Source: Casuarius casuarius (lineage: Eukaryota > Chordata > Aves > Casuariiformes > Casuariidae). From it: a DNA stretch of 64,000 nucleotides. Location of the stretch: the NCBI GenBank assembly GCA_003342895.1, contig PTFA01000406.1, positions 382,691 through 446,690 of the forward strand. The letters are read 5' to 3'. Shown in pieces: positions 51,607 through 64,000 of this stretch (positions are counted from its first letter, which is position 1; each line of letters begins with the position of its first letter). The notes beneath the pieces were generated by a model. It was not told where the DNA came from and made no database searches. It saw only the letters and a list, made by a program, of their open reading frames with translations. The translations under genes and the position numbers were made by a program.

Positions 51607-52204
51607 TACTTACTGAATACCCTTTTCTTGAAGGAGAGAAGAGGAACAAACACATGCAAATATGGCCTTGCATATGACTTAGCTCCTGAAAGGACACAAT
51701 TCTAATTCACCCACTGTGAAAAAAAGGACTCCTCTAAGAAAAAAGGTATCTTTTTTTGGTTTTGAGGGGCCCTCTGGACTTTCACTTGATAACTGATCCC
51801 TGGAGACACAGTAGAGAGCAGCTAACTATAAGATAATGCGAGAGGATAAAGCATTTCTGTGAAAGATTGCTTTGTGGGCACGTATAATTCACCATAAGCT
51901 AAATTCTACCCTAAACACTGTTCTTAGTGGAAGATGTACTTCTTTGATACTACCTTCTGTAATAGCCCCTGTGTTCTTGAACAGGTACGAAATGGTGCAT
52001 TACAGAACTTTCCCAGAGGGAGAAGGTTAGAAAAATGTACATGGGACAGGCATTAGTTCACATTGCTGAGCTACAAAAAACCACTCATATCCTCCAGCAA
52101 CTAAGGCAGTATAAGGACTTCTACTGAACAGAGAGGAATAAAATCAGGAATGAAATCCCCCTCTCCTTGTGTATCCATAACATTGCCCTATTTCCTTTCC
52201 ACAG

Positions 52205-52352
52205 TGTTCTCAAAAGACGAAATAAGCTGCAACTTTCCAACTTCATTCTGGGACCCTCTCCAAGCAGTACAAGAGGAGGACAGTGCAGAAGTCCACCTTA
52301 TAGCCTACAGATTAGGAATGATGCTCCACCTGACAGCTTCTTGTTTTGTATG
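52205..52352 (+). other. Possible 148 bp exon (weak candidate)
   Basis: Flanked by a good acceptor (TTTCCTTTCCACAG, ending 52204) and a strong donor (TATG|GTGAGT, intron from 52353). Two of the three frames are open through the whole segment. One begins FSKDEISCNFPTSFWD and ends TASCFVW; the other begins VLKRRNKLQLSNF. Neither matches a family I know. It lies about 3 kb right of the CpG island in the orientation of a rightward transcript. Double-open frames over 148 bp are not rare, so coding is unproved. Confidence 0.25.
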
Positions 52353-53329
52353 GTGAGTGCATGCCTGTGGAATATGCAGTGGCAATAAAACTCTGATTAA
52401 AAATGATGACATAATGGTATTGCTGCTACTACCTGTGGTAGTAGTAGTGTATACACATGTGAGCCATATATAGTATATAAGGTTTTCATTAGTATTTTTA
52501 AAATGGGGTTGTTTTGTTGTTGCTTTTGATAGCTTCTGATAGGTTTTCTGCAAATAAAGATTAAATAACATTTTAATTCACTCTTTAATGAAGTTAGTTG
52601 CCTCCTGTGAACAGCAGTGCCCATACCAGTCTCCATACTGTGTGCAGCTTGATGAAATATTCCAACCCTTTGAGTCCTCTCATCTGTGTGGCTCAGCACA
52701 GGTTGGTGTGGTTTTGATCTGGAGATGAGTAAATTCATTTATTGCCAAGTTGACTCAGAGTTAAGTAGCAGCATGGGATTTCCTTTTAAGGATCATACGC
52801 CTTTCTCATAGAATAAGAGCTAGCATGCAGCCAAAAGTTATGTAGATGGAAAAGTAGGCAGGCAAGTGCAAGCTCTTGTGTTAACCATAGAACTTTTTGA
52901 AAATAAATTTTGAAATATAATTTATTAATAGGGAGTGGCTTAGCATAAATGGCACTATAGGGAACCACAAATTTACTGTCACTCTGTAACTTTCAGAGCC
53001 TATTTTGCTTAGTGTAGGAATAAGTGGATAAATGTACGCCAGCACCATCCAGTGAGGAAAAGAGTTGGTAAGAAAAGTCTGGGTTTCTCCTTCCTAAACA
53101 AAATATGCAAACAAAACAAAACAAAATTAATGAAACTGCAACCTGAGTCGGAGGAAAACCTCAAAGAGTAGACAGTGCCAACCCCACGTTGCAGAGTGTC
53201 CGTGCATCTGCAGACAAAGCTCTTAGTGACTGTAACAGAGCCGAGATCGTCCAGAGTTCTTCTGTATAGGTTTCCATTAAGTTATACACCCCCACACTTC
53301 ATTTTCTAATGAAATGCTACCTGCATAGG

Positions 53330-53356
53330 TTTTTTTTTTTTTTTGGGGGGGGGGGG
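53330..53356. repeat. T15-G12 homopolymer junction
   Basis: Fifteen T followed directly by twelve G. Likely length-variable and error-prone in sequencing. Confidence 0.95.
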
Positions 53357-56300
53357 TCCCACAAGACTATACCATCTTCAGAGCCAGATATCCTCCCTGT
53401 GTTTAACTCATGCCTGAACACAGTGAGATCTGATTTCATAGGAGCTTTTGGGTATACTGTTACACAGATAGAATATATGTATATTTATAATAAGAAGAAG
53501 CCAAAGTTGTGCCTTCCTGCATTTACCTATCAGCAGGAAAATAGTTTATAACTCCAACAAGAACATCTTACTTGAAAATCCCTTGGAAGTAGGGAAGTGT
53601 ACTAACTTGAAAGCTTCTTGTAACAGTTTTTGGGGGGCACAGGGTGTTTTGGAAAATCAAAATTACCTCAACTATTCTTACATTAGTCAAAAATGGAAAA
53701 CAGCCCACTTGCCTCATATGTGTAAACTCATATTTCTGTATTCAGCTTTGGAGTTTCCAAACATTTAGATGAATTCAGAAATTGATCAGAAGTATTCCGA
53801 AGCAAAATTAAAAGTTTCCAGACCAGGTTCATGAAAGTACCTCCTCCACAGGACTTCACCTTGCACAATGTTCAGGACTGCACAATGATTTTAGTGTGCC
53901 TGGGATCAGTCTGCGGAAAGTAAGCTCGCTATTTCAAATAGATATTTTCATACATGTACAGATATTATATTTTTCTGTTTCATGATGTCTATGGAGAGGA
54001 AACAGCGAAACTCCTGTTAAGGATCTGATAAAGAATATTTCAAGTTAGGGTCTCTAGAAGTTAAATATGTACTGATTAACAATATCTGATTTTAAAATGC
54101 AGTGAGGTGCATCTCTGTCAAGGCTTTTTTGCTTTGGATTGTTACTAAAAGTTAACATTTGTGAACTTGTTTTTCAGCCCTTAGCTGTATTTGTGAAAGT
54201 CAGGAAGCTTCAAAAGTCAAGGTTTCGGTAACTTCATTTCACTTCACCAGCATGACAGGACTTGATTATCATACAGTTTGCAATTAAAAGGCAAAAAGAC
54301 ATGAAAACAAACTTCTGGTGAAGGTGAAGATAACTAAATCTCTTTAAGGTCAACTGCTGAAATTTTGGAATTTCCCGATAGGAGAGCTCAACCTTAATGA
54401 TATTTTTGAACCAGTTTTTGCACTTCAGAGGTATGAGTAAGATAAAATTACTAGGCTATTTGAATGCAATATGGAAATTAATGTCATAAAACTGAATCAA
54501 GTTTATCTTGTATATTTTCCAAACAGCCTACATTATCAACCACCAGAGACCTTGAAGAGCAGGAACATTTAATCCACACACGAATATATGAACAAGAATC
54601 TTTTAGGAACTGTTTCTAAAACTCTTTAAATTACTCACAATGAATGAAAAGTAAAATATTTCATTTAATTTTTTGTTGCTAATTAATTTTTTCACTTCTT
54701 TCATCTTTGTATTAGACAGTGAAGCTAAGACACTCAATTCCACTTCTGTTTCTACTCAGTTTTACTTCTGGGTGCTAATACAAAGTAATAGCAAGTTGTG
54801 TTTAGATTCACAGTCCTGGAAAAGAATGTACAGAATTTAACTTAAAATCAGAAATTTACTTCAGTTTGAAATACTATTACAAAAATATGTATTGTACTGA
54901 TTTTTCACAGGTGCTAAATACTGACAGGTCAAATGAGTCAGTATGAGATGCTTTGGGTTATCAGTATTTTTGAAGAATCAAGTTACTTCAGGAGGCATCC
55001 AGGTATCGATGTTGGTATCAAATGTGCACACTGGCAAAACTGTAACATCACAACATTTTAAGTTAAATTGCTACACATCTTTAACATAGCTATTTTCCTT
55101 TCGAATCTTTTGAACAATTCAGTCAAACCTGGCAAAAGCATAAGGGTTTCACCAATAAGTAAACTGCCACAAGTTGTGTGGAATAAGTAAAAGAGGAAAA
55201 GAGAGGACTGACTCAAGGAAATGCAGTATTATGATCTCACCTACTATTGGACACTAGGCAAAATGAGAAAGGCATGTAGGGAAAGGGATAAACAGGAAGA
55301 CACCATAGAAATCCTAGCAATTTGAGATGTTTCAGGTAGATTACAGAGAAATAAGTCACTATGAGGAAAATCTGATGCTTCTGAAAGTGCTGGTGACAGC
55401 TAAATTGTACAAGGCAGATTGCTGTTAGACAGTAGTGGGGGGTGTTAACCTTTATCATCTTTAAAGGGACTTGGAACTCGGACCCTCCTTTCTGAAACAC
55501 CTAAAAGCTTTTGGGATTCTGGACCTCACAAGCAGCTCAGAACTGTCCAGCCTTTTTGAAGCTGTCGTCTGCCGCAAGCTGGGGATTTAAAAAGGTATGC
55601 TGCTATGTACCTGTGCAAGACAGCCAAGAAGCATTTGTGCTAGAGAGAGAGAGATCTGTCCCCTCAGCCGCCACGTGGGCGGCACTGGTTTCATTGTTTA
55701 ATTTTGGGGTCAGACTCTACATAATTTTAAGTAACTACTAACTTGTGCTGTTGCTCTGGAATTACATTAATACAAGCAACATGAGACTTGAGCCCGTCCC
55801 TCTTCTTTTTCTCCTTTATTTCTAAATTTGAGTCACATAGGCTATGTCTTTTCTTTGTAATTAAAGTAATAAATCAACATTCAGCTGGTTTCATTTCTCA
55901 TTTCCAAAGAATGGCACCCAGCAGTTATTACATTGAAGAACATTCGTTCCTCATTCCACTTTTTGTAGTGCAATGGAAAGAAACTACACATTCAAGCTCT
56001 CAGAGAGAGCATTTCAGGATCTAGAAATAGCTTCCACAAACTCTTTTTCTTGGAGGAGGAAGATTTTTATATGAACAGTTCCATCAGGAACTCCCTGACA
56101 CTGAGACAAACACGCAAAACAAAGCATGGAAGTTCTCCCTTAGGCAAAAAGGTATGGATCATTAGCCATCAAGCTTCCTAACCTGCCTTCTGTGGGATTA
56201 TAAAACATATTGCATGTGAGATGCAGAGCAAAAAACAGTAGTTAACTTGGTTTGATCATCACAGGGAGTATTTTCAAAATATGCCCGTTCCCAAGATAAA

Positions 56301-59300
56301 TTTCTTGTGAAGGATGAAACCAATTACAAGAGTTTACCTAATTGCTCAGAAGGGTACACCCAGCCCTCATAAACAAAAATGAAGGAATGCTATTTCTCAT
56401 TGTTTCCACTAAGTGCCTCATGCAGTGTGGAGCAGTGTGGTTTCTGGCACTCTTCAGGCTGGAGAGGCCACCACGAAAACCTTGCAATCGTGGCCCCTTG
56501 TGGAAACAGCTAGACCTGGGGGCAAAGCGCGGCCTCTGAGATGGCAGGGTTGAGCTGTGTGAGTCAATCCCTGCCCATTTTAAGTATATTCTCTTCTGCC
56601 ATCCTCTGCTGCTACACGATCGAATCCCTCTGCCAGCCACTGCTGGAAAGCCTGGAGCTGCCAGCCACCCAGCCAGAAACGTTGATAAAAAAACTCCACC
56701 GTTGCAACTGTGAAATTTGGAGCCAGTTTGTGCAGATGTAGCAGGCAACAGAAATACACATTCTCCTGATTTGGTCCTGGTGGACAACCATTTAGTAAAA
56801 GACAGGAGTAAAAAAGCTGGAAAAGACTGCCAAGAAGGCTGCTTTTACTTGGAGCCACCACTTTTCGGCTTCCCCCCAAAAGTGAAACCGACACATTATG
56901 CCAAACACACAGCTTGCTGAGTTTAATATTTGGCTAGCAGCCGTAGTAACACCAGCAGGAATTGATTGTCATGGGAATGGCGGGTGAGATACGGCTACTG
57001 ATATCCTTAGCATCTGCATTTCTTGGTTTGTTAGACAAGTACTGCAAAAATATTTTAGCAAGCGTTGTGTATTTTTTTTTATTCCATATAAAATTTCAGC
57101 AGGATAAAGAGCAATATTCTAAAATAGGTTTTAGTACTTTAAGGAGATAATTGAAAGACAGCACTGTTAAATTCTTTGGTCCCAGTGTGTGCTTCTGTCT
57201 CTCTGTGACTTTTATTCACTTTTTTTCTAATCTTTATTCTTTGCCCTGCTTCCTTTAAAAAGCAGGTAACTAAGAAGTTGCATCCAGTCCCCAGAATTCT
57301 TACTCTTGAGCCAACATTGTCTTTGTATTGGAAATACTCTTTGTAGTAGAGGTAATGAAACACAGTCAGGGCTTTCACCACTGCTAGGGTAAGGAGAGAA
57401 AATCCTGCAGCATTGCCAAGCAAACAGTGCTAGGTCTGTGTCCTTCACTATGGGTCCCAAATGAACACAGTCCTTCAGCTCTGTAAAACCTGAGCTGTAT
57501 TTCAGGATTTTCACTTGTGTGACCCATAGCCCCTTTCCCTTCACAAGAACACACCCATTGTCAGTTTATTGCAAGACATGCCACCAGTTTTAAAGAAGGC
57601 CGTGCATTTTGATGGCTATCAGCAAGAAACTTTGATTTTGACTGTTACTCAGTAGTTTCTTGCTCCACTTTAAAACACGGACGATTCAGCCAGAAGACTG
57701 TGACTTTTCCTCATTGCATCAGATAGGGCTGTCCGATCCCAAAGTAGACCTCGGAGACGGGAGATGAGAAGAACCCTTTGCTTCCACAGCAGGGACCACT
57801 GGGTAACATTTAGTTAAAAGGTCCCCAATATATCTAGTAGCTTTTCCTTTTATGAACACAGGACAAGGGTCACTGCAGTGAGGCAGGTTGGGGAATGACA
57901 TGCTGCACTAAATCACTGCACAAGTGAGAGAGAAGTCAGTGAGGTGAGTGGCCAGACAGACAGCCTGCAGAGGTATCCTTGTGAGTGCCAGGAAAGAGGG
58001 ACAGAGAAATGATCCATCAACTTAAACCCCCACAACAGCACGGTGAAGACTACTTTTCTAGTTGTACGATGGAAGAAAGGCCACGGAGCCAGCAGGAGGG
58101 AAGGCAGATCAGCAGCAAAAGATCCTGCCTAGCACTTAGGGATGCACCACAAAGGAAATCTTTCTCAAGTGCAAACTGCAGGATTTAGTCTTTGCATGAA
58201 TCTTACATAGGCAAAACAAACAAACAAAACTTACAAACAAAATAAAAACCAGGAACAGGACAGAAATAAGCCACGGTGATTTTAGCTTGTAGAGCCACAA
58301 CATATCTCGGACACTCGTGAGGTAAGAAAACTACTTGCACAGACCTGAGAATCCGATGATTTCTGTTTTCTATCCCAGCTCCCTGTGGGATATGAGAGTC
58401 ATTTCATACTTGTGTACCCACAGGCACAACGGCATTTCTCCAAAATACAAACTTTGGAACAGAAGGATAAAATACACTATAAAGCCAAGAATTTCATTAC
58501 ATGAAAGCAAACAATGCACGTTTTTATGTCTATGACTTGGGAAAAACAATTCAGGCAGTTCATTAATTAATAGTATTGTTCTTGCCTAGCAAAGAAATAA
58601 GGTGGAGGAAATCAGCGAGGGATTTTACTGAAGCCTGAAGGGGTTTGAAAATGAAACTTTCAATAAAGTTATTTTATAGCAACTCATTCTTCAAAAGCTG
58701 GGTTACTGCTTGGAGGAGAAAATGCCATTACCATAATCATAGTTAAGTTTTTACTCTGTGATTCAGTCAGGCTAATGAGGTTTTGATCATTTCCTGTATT
58801 TTCCTTACAATGTCTCAACAGCTATTCAGCAATTCCTGATCAAATTGCTCAGCCTTCTTTTGTGTAAACCTGTGGGGCTGGGGAGGGAAAAGAAAGGTAA
58901 TAGGATTCTGCAATATCCCTCCCTTTGGCTATTAGTTACACCCTCTTTTCATGCACACTACTTACAGCAAATTTCAAGTCTCAAAACCATCTGCTTACAA
59001 TGTTTACTTAACTCTGCAAGCCAAAACAGATGTTTATTCTTTATTTATACTTCGAAACTGAAAATCAAGAAGAAAAACTATTCAGGCAGCTGCTACATTC
59101 TTCCTGTGACAAGATCAGCCCCAGATGGCGTAGCTTTAGACCATCACCCCCATATCACCCTCTCGTTGCGTAAGTTGTTGTTTAGGAGCACAGGAGTTGT
59201 ATAATAGCCTGCTCTTCTACATACTGTGGAAAAAGCCAGATCTTTTCAAATAGCTCTTCTTCACTTTCAGTCCATACGCTGTTACTTCCCAAAGACCATA

Positions 59301-60253
59301 ACAAGATCTTGACACCACTTCAACAGAAAATTTACTACTGACATTAGTGAGAAAGGATGAAGAAACAGGTATTTTTTAAAGAAAATGACAGAAACATTTC
59401 CAAAAGAAACAGGAATAACATTTTCTAGGCTCTCTTATTTAATCTCTATGTATCTCAGATGTTTGCTGTGAAATTACATTACTTGCATTCTTTAAGTCAC
59501 AAAGCACAACGTGATAATACTGGATAATACACCTTGGGCATGAATTACAGTGCAGATTTTCACATTCAGTGCTGAGGAATATTCTTTAGCAGAATACTTT
59601 TCCCTTAAACGCATTCTGAATCCACAGATGTGTTTCTAAACATACACACTTCGGCAAATCTCACAGAAAGCCTTATTGAATTAGGCACCTTACAAATGCC
59701 TTGAAACACAAATAAGCTATAGCGTTTTTTCTCTTTTTTTCTTCTTAAACTTTGGTGATGTTAGAAAGAAAACATGAATTAACAATCAAAATTCATGCAT
59801 ATTTTGATCTAGACTGCCTGTCGTAGTATTTTATGCCTAATCGAAACTGCACTTCCAGACAGGTGGATGGGAATTGATGGTGCTAATGAACAACCAGTCA
59901 GAACACCACTAGCTAAAGCAAATTTTTCTTATGCATGGAGGCAATTTAGAATTGGAAAAGCTTTAATTAACTTTCCAGGAGCAGTGTGGTTGCAATCTAG
60001 AAATAAAATAAGAATCAGTAAGACAGTTGTTCTCAAATGCTGTTGCTTTCTGTGCAACCTGCACATGTCAGTGCTGTCCTGAGCCTGTCACATTATTTCG
60101 TATAACTGGATGCATCACTGACATACTAATGATCACTGGCATCAAGCCCTGAATCCCATCAGCTCATCCATGTTTATGCAAGGGTTACCTCATGTGGGCC
60201 CTGTAGGTCTTCAACGTGGTTTAAGGGAGTATTTGCTTCCTAAATTTGTTGTG

Positions 60254-60422
60254 CGAGCAGCACAGTGAAGGCTGCCAGGAAAGACTAGCCAAGCTGACGA
60301 CGACGAGCAGGGGGAGCACCAGTGGTCTGGCACACACGCAGCATAAGGACACACATGCAAAGATGCCCGTCCACCCCGGGAAAGTGCAAAAGGCCAGCTC
60401 TCAACGCGGTCACGCGTGCCCG
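60254..60422. promoter_or_regulatory. Small CpG cluster
   Basis: Twelve CpG dinucleotides in about 170 bp within a CpG-poor region, including ACGACGACG and ACGCGT words. Too short for a standard island. It could be an orphan CpG element, an alternative promoter or enhancer, or an unmethylated exon-like segment. Confidence 0.35.
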
Positions 60423-62093
60423 GGGGGTGTCAGCAGCAGTGGTCTCATGCACCTTGTGCCTGTGAGCCCCCAGCCACCCTTCACCCTGATGTTACAAGGG
60501 AGGAGCTGCTTTTGGGCTTTGTTTCCTTGCAGTTATATCATTGATCGATACCAGTTTCTAATAAAACATTTTTCCTACTGTCTCAGTAGGGAGAAGATTA
60601 GCACCCATGTACAACATCTGCTACTACAGATACACGACAAATCATTCTAACACATTGTCTTATAACAATGTCACAGCTTCACTTTATTGCAAATACTATT
60701 TGGTCATGGTGATGCTCTGACAAATTGCGTGATTTTCCTTCATTGCATGTACAATGCTGTCACAGCAGAACTTAACCCACACACTCTCCTCCTTGCAGGA
60801 CCTTCTGTCTTCTTCCACTGACAACACAAGCAATAGGTGTTTTCCAGAGCTTGATAGTGCTGCTCCTAGGTTGGACAGCAAGAAAAGTGTACAGGGGGCA
60901 CACCAAGAATGATCTTTTAAGAAAGAGCATACCAAGACCAAAGCAATAACTGCAAAAGTTGCCCCTGCCACCAGTTGCGCTAGCACAGCAGCGCGCCTTT
61001 AGATTGGGCATTCTGTAGTGATCCAGACTAAATAGAAATGCTTTCTCCAGACATGTAAAATGAATGTGTGGAGACAGCCATACGGTATCACACAACCAAC
61101 CAGAAACTCAAATTATTCCTCCTGAAGGCTCATGCTTTTCTTTCATTTCTATTTTTTCCCCCTGCGGCTATCTCAAGGACATGACTGAAAAACTCGGAGG
61201 TGAATGTCAGAGCCTGCAGGCAGCAGAAATACGCCTCAGTGGCTTGAAACAAAATCCATTTGGCTCTTAGTATCACCTGTGGCACAAGGGAAAGAGGAGA
61301 GGGTATCTATGCCCTAGAAGAGACATAACCACTATTTTGAAAATATTACCCAGGACAGCCATGTACTCACTGTTTTGGCCTGCCTAACTTACCTACTGTG
61401 GGCTTTCCCAGGCATTTATTTCACTGGTTTCCAGCTATACAACTTCACTAAACTGCACTGGCTTGGACTAAAGCAGTTTCACCTTCAGCATAATCTCTGC
61501 TACTCCAGAACCTCTCCTACAGCAAGTTAAGAAGAATTTTATGATGTAAACACAAAAACTGCAGACAAGTTGCCATCATACCTCAGAAATAGAAAGAGTT
61601 TAACAATGCATATTTCAAAAGTGGAAGCAGGTGCAGGGTAAAAACATTTTGCAAATGCTTTTCATATCACCACAATAGTAGCCTTTCCTGTTAGGCAAGT
61701 TTAAAGTAAAATGTCTTCCATTTAATCAGATGTTCTGATTAAATTCTCCTCCAAAGTATTTCTGTGTGCTTTCTTGACCCCCTCCATATATGAATGTTAA
61801 AATTACTTCAATTAAAATGTACATTACAAAGTACTTTTGTTAACTAGTCCCCTCCCACACCTGTACCTCCTTATTGTCTATCCTTAAAGCTTTCCATAAG
61901 CAGAAAAGTTTCACAGCTTTTACAGCAGATGGGTATTAGCAGAGCTGTTCACCCAGAAAGATGAACTGAAGTGTTGAGGTACAGTTCAACACTGTACTCA
62001 GTTAAGTACAGAATTATTTACATACAGCTGACCAGTTCAAATACAAGGCATCAGAGACTTAAATCTACCATGATCAACTGAGATGAAAGAGTC

Positions 62094-62129
62094 ATCTCCC
62101 AGTAGATGAGTATCTCCCAGTAGATGAGT
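62094..62129. repeat. 18 bp perfect tandem duplication
   Basis: ATCTCCCAGTAGATGAGT occurs twice in a row. Confidence 0.97.
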
Positions 62130-62429
62130 ATCCTTTCCATGAAGTCTAATACTATGAAAACTATGAATTGTCCTCATCAAAAATTAAGTCCCTTTGTCCA
62201 GCTCCAAAACTAAACTTGAGCTATCCTGCTGCTTGTGGGAGCAGTCCACAAAAAAAGGTGTTTATCCATGTTCTGCAAATAAATAAATTTTATCTGCACA
62301 ATTTCCAAATGAGTACCTTTCGCAAAATGTAAATACCAAACAATTTCAAGAAACCTCTTACCTAAAGCCTCTTCTGGAGTTGTTTCTGTTTCTCCAGAGA
62401 CTGACTGTTCTAGAAAGTATTTCTTTTAT

Positions 62430-62477
62430 GCATACATACACAAACACACACACAAACATATACATATATATATATAT
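62430..62477. repeat. CA/TA microsatellite
   Basis: Imperfect ACACAAAC repeats passing into a TA dinucleotide run. Confidence 0.85.
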
Positions 62478-62704
62478 CCTCTCTCCTGTAAAGCAGTCAG
62501 CAGTTCTGAGTCATAGCAAGCATTTTGTTGCAGACCTATGCAATCTGGTTGTTTTGTCTCAGCAGGGCTAAAGGTTAGCTACCTAACTTTAACACGAAAG
62601 TTTGGTTAAGCACAGGTAATTTTATGACAGAATTACTCTATTGCTAAGGAATCTGCTGCCTGGGCAATGCATTGTCCTTTGCATGTTTGCTGTAAGTGGA
62701 ACAT

Positions 62705-62799
62705 TTGGAAATGTTGTCAGAACTTCAAAAGTTAAAAGCTTTAAGAAGTTTAAAGGTAATAAAGCTTTTAACTTTTGAAGTCCTGACAACACTTTCCAA
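62705..62799. repeat. Long imperfect hairpin, ~39 bp stem
   Basis: The left arm (62705-62742) and right arm (62761-62799) are reverse complements apart from one single-base bulge and one mismatch, with an 18 nt loop. The whole is about 95 nt, the size of a microRNA precursor, and would fold on either strand. The stem innermost to the loop has more than 20 uninterrupted pairs (62722-62742 against 62761-62781). No target-site duplication or known terminal motif was seen at the outer ends. It may be a palindromic mini-transposon, a microRNA-like precursor, or a local inverted duplication. No family assigned. Confidence 0.85.
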
Positions 62800-64000
62800 T
62801 TTTTATTTATGCTGATTTTGGATTTTGGAAGTGTGAACTGTGCTCCAAATTTGTATCCTTATTAGCGTAGGTTTTATGTTTTTACTCTGGTGGCTACTAA
62901 TCTCAGCTTGCATATTGCACCTTTTGGATGGTGAAAATGGCTCCCTGTGTTTACAGTAATTTTTATTTGGAGAGTTTCAAGCTTTTTCATTGTATACATG
63001 ATGAAGGGGAAAAAGGTAAGAATACTTCCATGCCCACCAGCTTTTTCCAATGTAATTTTAAATTTAAAAAATACAGAGATTCAAATTTATTTTGGATTCT
63101 ACCATATTAGTTGGAGTTTCCTCATCTGTAACTTAAGTTTTGGAAAGCTACTAAATATAAAAAGGGCCACCCCCTAAGACACAATCCCCAAAACCACTCT
63201 TTTCACAAATCAGTTCAAAATAGCTGTTTATCTTTTAAATTGCCAGACTATAGGGCTGGTGGAAAAGGTTTTGTTTTTTTAAAGGGAGAAATAAAATCTT
63301 GCTTAGGAAAAAATACTTTATTTTTCCAAAACATGTTTAGACAGATTGCAACAAGAAGAAAGTACAGTACAAAAATGACTCACAGCCTCCAATAGCTCAC
63401 AAACCACTAATGAAATTCCTACCTTTTTGTCAAAGTTCTGTTTGGGTCCAATATACATTTTTCATATTAGAGAGGTAATGCCCGCTCTACAGTAGCATTG
63501 GATAAAGTTTGTAAGACCATTATAACATAGTCACTAGTACTTGCCATATAATATACCAGCTTTTGACACGGATTCATTTTACCAGAAACACATTTCAGTG
63601 TGCCTGGCCTGAAGTCCAGTATAAGTCACTTTCCTTACGTCAGGAGTTCAGCATTAACTTCAGCAGGTTTGCCTGGAATCTACCAAAAGCCTTTCTTGGG
63701 TAAGTCTTTTTATTCCAATATGAACCTTTAGCACTGGTTAATCCGAGCAGTGCCATCCACCGTAATCCCCTCTTTCCAGAATGGAGCAGATCCACTAAAT
63801 GTGGTGGCACAAATAGAATATATTTCTCTCCCTCAAAGCCTGCAAAGCTTTGTTGCCACCTTTCACAACCGGTTGTAAACTGTAGCGTCTGGCACGCCAA
63901 ACAAACCTGACAGGAATATACAGAATCATTTCAAAACTGCAAGATTTCTCCTGCCCATCCTTGCAGAGGATGCTAGAATAAAACAGTATGGGCTGTGATC
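62800..64000. other. Unique AT-rich non-coding sequence
   Basis: No gene recognised. A 59 bp segment at 62957-63015 has an acceptor-like TGTTTACAG before it and a strong AAAAAG|GTAAGA donor after it, but no recognisable protein. Confidence 0.55.

Larger units (their letters stand above)
50059..52204. other. Unique AT-rich sequence with two tandem duplications
   Basis: No gene recognised. Apart from the tandem duplications at 50128-50179 and 51571-51606 listed separately, the stretch is AT-rich and CpG-poor. Confidence 0.6.
52353..62704. other. Unique sequence, largely non-coding
   Basis: No gene recognised. It includes a T15-G12 homopolymer junction (53330-53356), a moderately GC-rich stretch at 56440-56740 with the longest non-repeat open frame (149 codons, minus strand 56338-56787, no domain), a CpG cluster at 60254-60422, and donor-like motifs without clear partners at 57943/57944 and 58321/58322. 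Confidence 0.55.

Noticed and set aside
56338..56787. 149-codon minus-strand frame, the longest outside repeats and gaps
   Set aside because: No domain, no splice or start context of note, and the local GC content lowers the stop frequency. Not supported as a gene.
60246..60650. 134-codon plus-strand frame over the CpG cluster
   Set aside because: Low similarity to anything I know; the composition of the cluster explains the open frame.
1..64000. tRNA, rRNA or known small RNA genes
   Set aside because: No tRNA B-box with a cloverleaf and no rRNA or snRNA sequence was recognised by reading; a covariance-model scan would be the decisive test.

Overview
The window is vertebrate nuclear DNA, most likely from a bird. 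The evidence is a CR1 LINE repeat content (several copies with the typical 3' tail built on an ATTCTATG-like octamer), no Alu- or L1-type repeats, and a long AT-rich, CpG-poor non-coding background broken by one sharp CpG island. A turtle or crocodilian cannot be excluded from CR1 alone. There is no bacterial-style gene organisation. I cannot identify any complete protein-coding gene. The sequence looks like intergenic or intronic DNA around one promoter-type CpG island.

Layout. 1-20740: unique AT-rich sequence with one short gap (10908-11062), a cluster of small hairpins near 4.1 kb, one exon-like stretch on the minus strand at 5462-5529, and a probable decayed class II endogenous retrovirus fragment on the minus strand near 16.7-17.1 kb. 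20741-23220: TA/GATA microsatellite, then a G-poor pyrimidine-rich block interrupted by a 1.2 kb 5'-truncated CR1 on the minus strand (21631-22829), then a 110 bp polypurine tract. 23221-27582: unique. 27583-29256: an old CR1 3' end on the minus strand abutting a longer CR1 on the plus strand that runs into a 955 bp gap (29257-30211). 30212-38671: a (GA)n tract, then unique DNA. 38672-39127: another CR1 3' end. 41521-42123: two diverged copies of a ~125 bp sequence set 480 bp apart. 46283-46348: a CR1 tail fragment. About 47790-49200: CpG island with a 530 bp internal gap and a CCCGT pentamer array. 49200-64000: unique DNA with good splice-site motifs, three short exact or near-exact tandem duplications, a small CpG cluster near 60.3 kb, and a strong ~95 nt imperfect hairpin at 62705-62799.

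How it fits together. The CpG island is the only convincing regulatory landmark. Splice-donor motifs lie on both sides of it in outward orientation, so it could start a plus-strand transcript toward the right, a minus-strand transcript toward the left, or both. The two main CR1 copies appear identical over 384 bp, in opposite orientation, and share the same frame-breaking lesions. Either they share a recent history (duplication, gene conversion, one defective source) or the assembly has reused repeat sequence next to the gap. The most interesting non-repeat signal is the 62.7 kb hairpin. I found no clear evidence of a new multi-gene system.
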